A DNA stretch of 8,248 bases from positions 1-8,248 of the forward strand of contig JBBQHE010000202.1 in the NCBI GenBank assembly GCA_038323655.1, in the 5' to 3' direction. The DNA comes from Humitalea sp038323655 (GTDB lineage Bacteria > Pseudomonadota > Alphaproteobacteria > Acetobacterales > Acetobacteraceae). Shown piece after piece: positions 1-5,555 of this stretch (its first letter is position 1; every line of letters starts with the position of its first letter). Under the pieces are notes generated by a model. It was given only the letters and a program-made list of their open reading frames with translations, made no database searches and was not told where the DNA came from. The position numbers were made by a program, and so were the translations under genes.

Positions 1-860
1 GTCCGCATCCGCCGCCTGTTGCTGATCGCCGCAACCGGCGTCGCGCTGCCGATGCTGCTCCATGCTGTGCTGCTGCCGGTCTGGGGCGAAGCTGCGACGC
101 CGCTCTTCGTCGTCTTCCGTTTGTCGTTGCTGCCGGCGACCTGTGCTGCCTTCGCCTGCGCGGGGCCGGGCATGCTGCACATGGGCTACGCCATGTGCAT
201 CGTGATCGGGGCGGGCTTTTTTTCGCGTTCGCGGCAAGGGGCATGCATCGTCGGCGCGGTGCCGAGCCAGGAGGCGACGGCCGCGACGTCCCGCCCCGCC
301 GCCGCGGGCTTCCTGCTGCCGCAGGCCGCAGCGCGCGCCGATCGCGCAACAGGTCGATGTGCGCCTGGACCTGCCAAGGCGCGACATGCGCGGGCGGGCC
401 ACCAGCCCTAGCCGGCTGCGTGGCCGCTTCACGATGGTGCCGGTGGTCGGCCCGGACTGGACGCCGGCGCAGCCGGTGCCGGTGGTCGCGGTGCTGGAAC
501 ACGGGCCGAATGGCGCGACGCCCGAGGTGCCGGGCGCCGCCTGGGACGCGGCGTTCTGCGGCTGCTGCCCGACCCTCTGAGGGACGCCGCGGTGCCGTCG
601 CTGGTGATCACGATCGGCGCCCTGCACAAGGCGACGTCGGTTGGTGTCATCGTCGCCGGCGTCATCCTGGTGGTGACCCTGCCGATCGGCGTCGCGCTGC
701 GCGGCCCGGGGCCGAAAGGGACCTGCCCTCGGTCGCGGGCAAGCGGCTGGCGGATGTGCAGGAAGCCATGATCCCGCTCGGCCTGGGCTGGCCGCTCTGG
801 GCCGCCGTCGTCCCCATCGGTCACGTGATCCAGGCGCGCGGCGGGCTGACCCGCCGTTGA
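1..860 (+). pseudogene. Decayed or frameshifted membrane protein gene, unknown family (5' end outside window)
   Basis: No single frame spans this stretch, but segments with GC-rich third positions and sensible protein character follow one another in different frames. Frame 1 from base 1 gives an N-terminal hydrophobic part (LLLIAATGVALPMLLHAVLL, then a second hydrophobic stretch ending near GYAMCIVIGAGFF at about 220). From about 345 the coding-like frame is frame 2 (QQVDVRLDLPRRDMRG, then VPVVAVLEHGP), which stops at 578-580. From about 545 it returns to frame 1 with a clear transmembrane-like segment (SVGVIVAGVILVVTLPIGVA). From about 715 it moves to frame 3 (LADVQEAMIPLGLGWPLWAA) and ends at a TGA at 858-860. 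At least three indels are needed to join these pieces. I do not recognise the family. It could be a genuine pseudogene or an intact gene damaged by sequencing errors. The frame changes are read from composition and are approximate to 10-20 bases. Confidence 0.45.
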
Positions 861-879
861 TACAGGCCCCCCGCCTGCT

Positions 880-910
880 GCCCTGCCGGCGCCTTGCGTG
901 ACGGCAGGGC
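880..910. terminator. GC-rich hairpin between convergent genes, possible terminator
   Basis: A perfect 9-bp stem (GCCCTGCCG at 880-888 with CGGCAGGGC at 902-910) encloses a 13-nt loop. One G-U pair and one more G-C pair can extend it outward. It lies 20 bases after the stop of the plus-strand membrane-protein remnant and downstream of the convergent regulator gene. No T-tract follows on either strand, so it is not a classical intrinsic terminator. A role as a bidirectional end hairpin is inferred from position only. Confidence 0.35.
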
Positions 911-967
911 GGGTTGGCGGGCGGCTTCCTCGCGGGCCGCCCCATGCCCTGCCCCCATGCTGTGCCC

Positions 968-993
968 CCCAGCCCTGCACCCCAGCCCTGCAC
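968..993. repeat. 13-bp tandem duplication in the convergent intergenic gap
   Basis: CCCAGCCCTGCAC occurs twice head to tail (968-980 and 981-993), and two more C residues continue the pattern. Directly beside it, GGCCGG (998-1003) and CCGGCC (1009-1014) form a short 6-bp hairpin with a 5-nt loop, just beyond the regulator stop codon. I see no gene in 861-1022. The duplication looks like slippage in non-coding sequence. Confidence 0.6.
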
Positions 994-1022
994 CCATGGC
1001 CGGCGCTCCCGGCCGGCCGCGA

Positions 1023-2990
1023 TCACGCCACCGAAGCGGCCGCATTGCCTTCCTCAAGCCCGGCCCGGCGCAGGCCCTCGGCATAGTGTGCGGCGTCGGC
1101 CGGGCGCAGGGGCGCGCGGCGCATGGCGTCGGCGATGGTCAGCCCAGGCTCCAAGGCGAGCAGGCGACCGCGCACAAGGGCGGCCTGCTCGGTGTCGCCC
1201 AGGTGCCCCAGGCTGGCGAGCCATGGCCGCAGGGGAAAGGAGAACGCCGGGTTCAGCGCGCAGACGGCGCGTGCCGCCAGGGCACATTCGGCGTGGCGGC
1301 GCAGCAGCATGAGCGGCACCAGGGCGGCGGCGTCGAAGAAGAAGCCGAAGGGATGCAGCGGTGCGAGTGCCTTGTAGCGTTCGGTCCGGCGCAGTGCTTC
1401 CTCGTGCCGCCCGGCGTAGCATTCGCACAGGCCTGACAGCGCCCAGGCCATGGCCAGGTTTGGGTTCAGCGCCAGCGCCCGGTCGTGCAGGGCGGCCCCT
1501 TCCTCCGGCCGGTGGTGCATATAGGCGCGGATATGGCCGCAGATGGTCAGCGCCTGGGCGTCAGACGGATCAAGCGTGATCGCGCGCCGCGCCAGCGTCT
1601 CGGCCCGGCGCATGGACTGCGCCGGATCGGCCGCCCAGCCCTGGCCGATCAGGAAAATGTGCCACACGCCATGCCAAGCATAGGCCGCGGCGAAGCCCGG
1701 ATCGAGCGCATAGGCCTGTTCCAGCAGCCGGCCCGCGGCTTCGAACCCCGCGCGGTCGGGCACGCTCAGCCCCGGGATGGCGCGCAGCAGGCATTCATAG
1801 GCCGAGGCAGCGGCGGGGGCCGCGGCCACGACCCGTTGCGCTTCGAGCAGCAGCAAGGCCGGATCCACCCGGGCGACCACGGCGGCGGCGATCTCTTCCT
1901 CGAACCCGCCGATGCTGTCGGCCGGGCGGTCGAGCCGATCGACCCAGACGACCGATTGCGGCGGCCGCAGGTCGGTCAGGCGCAGCGCGACGCGGACGCG
2001 CCCCGCGACCAGTTGCACGTGGCCGGAGAGCACGAGGTCGAGCCCCTGCCCCCGCGCCACGGCGAAGGGGTCGCTGCCTTCGCGCCGCACGGCCAGGGCC
2101 AGCGACTGCGAATCAGCGACGAAAATCCAGCGGAAACGTGACAGCGCGGCGGTCAGACTCTCGGCCAGGGCCTCCGCGAGCCATCCGGCCTCGGGCCCGG
2201 GCTGCAGGGGCAGCACGCCCAGTCTTGCGCCACGGCGGGGCGCGGGGGCGGGCGCGGGTGGCGCACGACGCGGCGCGATTTCGACCGGCAGCATCAGCGC
2301 TTCGGTCGCCGGCAGCGGCGCCCGGTTCAGAGGTGCCAGCGCGGCGCGCAGGCCACGCAGCGCATGGCGCGCCTCCTCCACCTGGCCCGCCTGTGCGCGG
2401 GCCGCCATGAGCACCGCGGTCGCGGCCTCATCGGCCGGATCCAGGGCGAGCAGGCGTCGGGCGGCGACGTCGTCGGGCGTGCGCGCAAACAGCAACCGCG
2501 CGAGCTCAATCCCGGCCGTGCGCAAGGCCTCCCGCCGCTGCGCGAGCCAGCGGTCGAAGGCCGGGTCCAGGCCATCGAGGCCGGCGAGGAAGGGCGCACC
2601 CAGCAGGTCCAGCGCCGCTGGCTGCGCGGCATCGGCCGCCAGCACCTGCTCAGCGTCGATCCAGCGGGTTTCGGGCAGCAGGGTGACGGTCTCGCGCCCG
2701 GCGACAAGCATCGGCGGGCCGGGGATGCGCGCGAGCGCCGCGTGCATGTCCAGCAGGGCCTGGCGCAGGCTGCCGCGTGCCTGTTCGGGGCCGGCGCGAC
2801 TCCAGAGCATGAGCGCCAGTTCCTGCCGGGGGACGGGGCCTGCCGCCATGGAAAGATAGGCCAGCAGGGCCTGCGCCTTGCGGCCGCGCGGCAGTACGGG
2901 CGCTGCACCCGGTCCCCATGCCTCCATGGGGCCGATCAGGACAAGGCGCAGGCGCTGAGGCTGGTCGGCTGACGACCCTGGGGGCACCAT
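1023..2990 (-). CDS. BTAD (SARP-like) transcriptional regulator with TolB/FlgO-like and TPR regions
   Basis: The product has about 655 residues and is probably a cytoplasmic regulator. Residues about 14-90 resemble the winged-helix domain of SARP/BTAD proteins (RKAQALLAYLSMAAGPVPRQ, then ARGSLRQALLDMHAAL). Residues about 95-225 fit the all-helical BTAD domain. An Ala/Pro-rich linker (about 238-253, PAPAPAPRRGAR) leads to a region at about 255-375 like the TolB-N/FlgO-type domain found beside TPRs in cyclase-like regulators (LGVLPLQPG, DLVLSGHVQLVAGRVRVALR). Residues about 395-640 contain TPR-like helical pairs (AITLDPSDAQAL, ALALNPNLAMAWALSG). No cyclase, kinase, receiver or transmembrane segment is seen. 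The ATG at 2990 is kept because the first beta-strand of the DNA-binding domain begins within 15 residues of it, though no good Shine-Dalgarno precedes it. The gene lies 104 bases downstream of the receptor gene on the same strand, so it may be cotranscribed or have its own promoter. Control of the neighbouring carboxylate genes is inferred from position. The signal it senses is unknown. Confidence 0.85.
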   Translation of the reverse strand: MVPPGSSADQPQRLRLVLIGPMEAWGPGAAPVLPRGRKAQALLAYLSMAAGPVPRQELALMLWSRAGPEQARGSLRQALLDMHAALARIPGPPMLVAGRETVTLLPETRWIDAEQVLAADAAQPAALDLLGAPFLAGLDGLDPAFDRWLAQRREALRTAGIELARLLFARTPDDVAARRLLALDPADEAATAVLMAARAQAGQVEEARHALRGLRAALAPLNRAPLPATEALMLPVEIAPRRAPPAPAPAPRRGARLGVLPLQPGPEAGWLAEALAESLTAALSRFRWIFVADSQSLALAVRREGSDPFAVARGQGLDLVLSGHVQLVAGRVRVALRLTDLRPPQSVVWVDRLDRPADSIGGFEEEIAAAVVARVDPALLLLEAQRVVAAAPAAASAYECLLRAIPGLSVPDRAGFEAAGRLLEQAYALDPGFAAAYAWHGVWHIFLIGQGWAADPAQSMRRAETLARRAITLDPSDAQALTICGHIRAYMHHRPEEGAALHDRALALNPNLAMAWALSGLCECYAGRHEEALRRTERYKALAPLHPFGFFFDAAALVPLMLLRRHAECALAARAVCALNPAFSFPLRPWLASLGHLGDTEQAALVRGRLLALEPGLTIADAMRRAPLRPADAAHYAEGLRRAGLEEGNAAASVA

Positions 2991-3008
2991 TGCGGCAGGC
3001 TACAGCAG

Positions 3009-3034
3009 ACCCCCTGCCTGTCCAGGCAGGGGGT
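3009..3034. promoter_or_regulatory. Perfect 11-bp inverted repeat upstream of the regulator start
   Basis: ACCCCCTGCCT (3009-3019) pairs perfectly with AGGCAGGGGGT (3024-3034) around a 4-nt loop. On the minus strand it comes after the receptor stop codon (3095) and ends 18 bases before the regulator ATG (2990). Three readings fit: an end-of-operon hairpin behind the receptor gene (but no U-tract follows), an RNA structure in the regulator leader, or a palindromic operator for autoregulation. The structure is directly visible; its function is inference. Confidence 0.55.
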
Positions 3035-3094
3035 GTGTCGCAAAGCGGGAATGTCCGTCATGGCAGCGCGCCGCAGGCCCCTGCCACCGCTGCG

Positions 3095-4069
3095 CTATCC
3101 GGCGGTGACGCCCGCCTGGCGCACCACCGGCCCCCAACGGTCGTATTCACGCCGGACGAAGGCATCGGTCTCGGCCGGGTTCATCCACAGCGCGTCCGAG
3201 GCCAGGGCGGCGAGTCGCGTCTTCACCGACGGCTCGGCCAGCAGGCGTCGTGCTGCCTCGGCCATGCGGTCGCGGATGTCGGCCGGCGTGCCGGCGGGCG
3301 CGAACAGCCCGGTCCAGGAGCGCACGGCATAATCGGCCACCCCCTGTTCCTGCACGGTCGGGATCTCGGGCCGGATGGCGACGCGGGCATCGCCGCAGAC
3401 GGCGATGATGCGCAGCCGCCCTTCCAGATGCGCCGGCAGCACCGTCGGCATGTTCTGGAACGACAGCTTGATCGTGCCCGACAGCATGTCAGCCAGCGCC
3501 GGCCCGCCGCCGCGATACGGGATGTGGGTGAGTTCCACCCCCGTGCGCAGGCGCAAAAGCTCACCCGCCAAATGGTTGGTGCTGCCGACACCGGAAGAGC
3601 CGAAGGCCATGCCCCCGGGTGTTGCGCGCAGCAGCGCGATCAGCCCCTGAACGTCGGTCACGTTCAGCGACGGATGCACGATCAGCGCATTCGGCACATC
3701 GACCAGCATCGCAATCGGGGCCAGCGCCTCGCGCACGTCGTAGCCCTGGTCGGCGATGACGAAGGGGTTGATGACGTGGTTGCTGGCCGAGGAGATCAGC
3801 AGCGTATGGCCATCCGGCCGGGCCCGGACGACCTGCGCCATGCCGACCGAACCGCCGGCGCCGGGACGGTTCTCGACCACGAAGGGGCGGCCGAAGGCCT
3901 CGGCAAGGCCAGGCGCCATCAGCCGTGCCACGACGTCGTTGGACCCGCCGGGCGCCCAGGGCACCAGCAAGGTGACGGGGCGGTTCGGCCAGGGGGCGTC
4001 CTGCGCGCGGGCAATGGCCGGCAGGAACAGGGGCGCTGTCAGGGCGGCCAGGTGGCGGCGACGGATCAT
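3095..4069 (-). CDS. Bug/TctC family tripartite tricarboxylate transporter substrate-binding protein
   Basis: A periplasmic solute receptor of 324 residues, the usual size for the family. Such proteins bind a carboxylate or other small organic anion and deliver it to a TctA/TctB-type membrane complex. The start at 4069 is chosen because GAGG (4080-4077) lies 7 bases before it and the product then opens with a typical leader: basic MIRRR, a hydrophobic core, and a probable cleavage site after AIARA near residue 22. The upstream in-frame ATG at 4102 has no ribosome site and would spoil the leader. The RRR-H-L start may suit Tat as well as Sec export. Family motifs are clear: PWAPGGSNDVVAR (residues 38-49) and VENRPGAGGSVG (65-76) line the ligand cleft, followed by HIPYRGGGPALADMLSG (182-198) and the C-terminal lobe. 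The ligand cannot be read from sequence. It lies third in the minus-strand set, about 115 bases after the MmgE/PrpD stop. No TctA/TctB gene is visible. Confidence 0.95.
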   Translation of the reverse strand: MIRRRHLAALTAPLFLPAIARAQDAPWPNRPVTLLVPWAPGGSNDVVARLMAPGLAEAFGRPFVVENRPGAGGSVGMAQVVRARPDGHTLLISSASNHVINPFVIADQGYDVREALAPIAMLVDVPNALIVHPSLNVTDVQGLIALLRATPGGMAFGSSGVGSTNHLAGELLRLRTGVELTHIPYRGGGPALADMLSGTIKLSFQNMPTVLPAHLEGRLRIIAVCGDARVAIRPEIPTVQEQGVADYAVRSWTGLFAPAGTPADIRDRMAEAARRLLAEPSVKTRLAALASDALWMNPAETDAFVRREYDRWGPVVRQAGVTAG

Positions 4070-4076
4070 GGGCTTG

Positions 4077-4080
4077 CCTC
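4077..4080 (-). promoter_or_regulatory. Ribosome binding site that fixes the receptor start
   Basis: GAGG reads on the minus strand 7 bases before the ATG at 4069. It favours this start over the longer in-frame ATG at 4102, which has only GC-rich sequence without a purine-rich site upstream. Confidence 0.6.
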
Positions 4081-4135
4081 GTTCGTTTCCTGGCACCGGC
4101 ATAGCGCCCGGTTGGGGCGCGGCGCCAGTCGGTAT

Positions 4136-4190
4136 GCGTTGAGACGGGATGCGTTCAGGCGGGATAGGTTGAGGCGGGATGCGTTCAGGC
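4136..4190. repeat. 15-bp tandem repeat, about 3.7 copies, at the end of the MmgE/PrpD gene
   Basis: Four consecutive units read on the plus strand: GCGTTGAGACGGGAT (4136-4150), GCGTTCAGGCGGGAT (4151-4165), AGGTTGAGGCGGGAT (4166-4180) and the partial GCGTTCAGGC (4181-4190). Copies 1 and 3 each differ from copy 2 at a few positions. The MmgE/PrpD stop codon (4187-4185) lies inside the last copy, so the array starts at the gene's final codons and fills most of the gap to the receptor gene. The period is five codons. Read past the stop in the same frame, the array gives a short Thr/His/Pro/Ser-rich stretch with another TGA. It could be slippage, binding sites in tandem, or an mRNA element between two genes of an operon. 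Confidence 0.8.
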
Positions 4191-5555
4191 CGCTTGGCGC
4201 CGCGGCATCGGGATCTCGCCGGGGGCCTCGGCGCTGGTCCAGAGCCGGGCCAGCAAGGCCTCGGCCGCCACCGGCCCCACCACCGGCCCGGCCAGTTCCA
4301 TGAATTTCCGGCTCAACCCGGCATCCGAAAGCGGCGCATCGGGATCGCCCAGGCGCGTCGGCTGATAATGGCTGAGCACCTGCCCGTCGGTGAGTGCCAC
4401 GGTGACGGTGGCGGATCGCCGGCCGGGGAAGGCTGCCTCGGCAACCGGGTCCAGCACCACCGACACCCTCGGCATGAAGCCGCGCAGGACCGGGTTGGCC
4501 AGGTTCTCGGGCGTGAAGGCGGCCAGGCGCACACCCCCCAGGTGCAGCAGGGCCGCGATGCAGTACTGCGTGGAAAACCGCGCCTCCTGCTCAGTCCCGG
4601 CGTCCGGCCGGTCGCAGAGCCCCTTGGTCGCGCCGTAGCCCGCGACGGTGATGGCCCGCACATCCTCAGGCCCGAAACCATGGGTGGCGCGCAAGCCCGC
4701 GACGGCATCCAGGGCTGCAAAGATATGCCCGCAACAGCCGTGATTCTTCACCGTCATGCGGGCGATGGCGAAGTCCTGGTCCAGTCCCGCCAGCGCCACA
4801 TCCCAGCGCCCGGTGGAGTCAGAGGTCGCGGCGGCAAAGCCCGCCGGGCCGTGCAGCACATCGGCAGCACCCGTCACCCCGGCGGTGGCGGCGATGGCGG
4901 CCAGCGCCCCGGCATCGGCGGCATGGCCCGGATGCAGCGGCTTGGACATGCCCGCCCCGGCAAAAGCCTCACGCAATCCGCCCGCCATCGTGGCCGCGGT
5001 CGCGATGGCATGGCCCATTTTCGTCGCATCGCAGCCCAGCAGCAGGGCGACGGCGACGGCGGCGCCGAAGGTCCCGACCGTGCCGGTGGTGTGCCAGTGG
5101 CGGTAATGGCTGGGCTGCACCGCCAGCCCGATGCGGCAGGAGACTTCGTAGCCCGCAATGATGGCGCGCAGCAGCGCCGCCATGTCGGCCCCCGTGTCCT
5201 GCGCCGCGGCGACGGCGGCACCGATCACCGGGCAGCCGGGATGGTAGGCGGCATCACGAAAGATATCGTCGAACTCGACGATATGGCTCGCCGTTGCATT
5301 CAGCAGGGCGGCATGACGCAGCGCGCCCTGGCTGCCATCGACATAGCAGACGGCGCGCCCTGGCCCGCGCGAGGCCGCCAGCGCGGCGGCAAGCAAGGTC
5401 GCGGGCGGGCGGTCGCACCCTGGGATGAGGGCGGCGAACCAGTCGATCAGCGCGCGCCGGGCGTGATGCGCCAGGGCGGGCGGCAGCGGCCGAGACGCCC
5501 AGGACGCCGCATGGGCTGCCAAAATCGGAAGGGGGTTCATCGGCAGCGGGTTCAC
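4185..5555 (-). CDS. MmgE/PrpD family protein
   Basis: The product has 456 residues, normal for the MmgE/PrpD family. Characterised members include 2-methylcitrate dehydratase (PrpD), cis-aconitate decarboxylase and iminodisuccinate epimerase, all soluble enzymes acting on di- or tricarboxylates without an iron-sulfur cluster. Visible blocks are LLNATASHIVEFDDI (residues 84-98, matching the family's N-x-x-x-H-x-x-[DE]-[FY]-DD region), HPGCPVIGAAVAAAQ (105-119), HTTGTVGTFGAA (155-166), KPLHPGHAADAG (205-216), KNHGCCGHIFAALDA (270-284) and the C-terminal QYCIAALLHLG (330-340). The N-terminal helical domain and C-terminal lid domain both appear complete. The start is a GTG at 5555 overlapping the ligase stop (GTGA). 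A second candidate, the ATG at 5540, follows because the first 15 bases are duplicated as MNPLP-MNPLP. Coupled translation with the ligase is likely. The pairing with a CoA ligase and a carboxylate receptor fits carboxylate catabolism, but the substrate is not determined. It need not be methylcitrate, because no prpB or prpC is present. Confidence 0.93.
   Translation of the reverse strand: MNPLPMNPLPILAAHAASWASRPLPPALAHHARRALIDWFAALIPGCDRPPATLLAAALAASRGPGRAVCYVDGSQGALRHAALLNATASHIVEFDDIFRDAAYHPGCPVIGAAVAAAQDTGADMAALLRAIIAGYEVSCRIGLAVQPSHYRHWHTTGTVGTFGAAVAVALLLGCDATKMGHAIATAATMAGGLREAFAGAGMSKPLHPGHAADAGALAAIAATAGVTGAADVLHGPAGFAAATSDSTGRWDVALAGLDQDFAIARMTVKNHGCCGHIFAALDAVAGLRATHGFGPEDVRAITVAGYGATKGLCDRPDAGTEQEARFSTQYCIAALLHLGGVRLAAFTPENLANPVLRGFMPRVSVVLDPVAEAAFPGRRSATVTVALTDGQVLSHYQPTRLGDPDAPLSDAGLSRKFMELAGPVVGPVAAEALLARLWTSAEAPGEIPMPRRQAA

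Noticed and set aside
429..980. A 183-codon minus-strand open frame over the membrane-protein remnant
   Set aside because: Pro/Arg/Ala-rich with no motif. The plus-strand segments show better codon use and hydrophobic patterns.
4070..4102. Longer receptor start at the ATG at 4102
   Set aside because: There is no ribosome site before it, and the extra 11 residues would precede an otherwise normal signal peptide.
4136..4190. CRISPR-like array
   Set aside because: The 15-bp units abut without spacers and no cas gene is near.
2918..4303. A 461-codon plus-strand open frame opposite the receptor gene
   Set aside because: It mirrors the receptor gene, is rich in Arg, Gly and Gln without recognisable domains, and has no convincing start.
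4185..5555. Calling the MmgE/PrpD gene prpD (2-methylcitrate dehydratase)
   Set aside because: The family covers several reactions, and no methylcitrate-cycle partner (prpB, prpC) is in the window.
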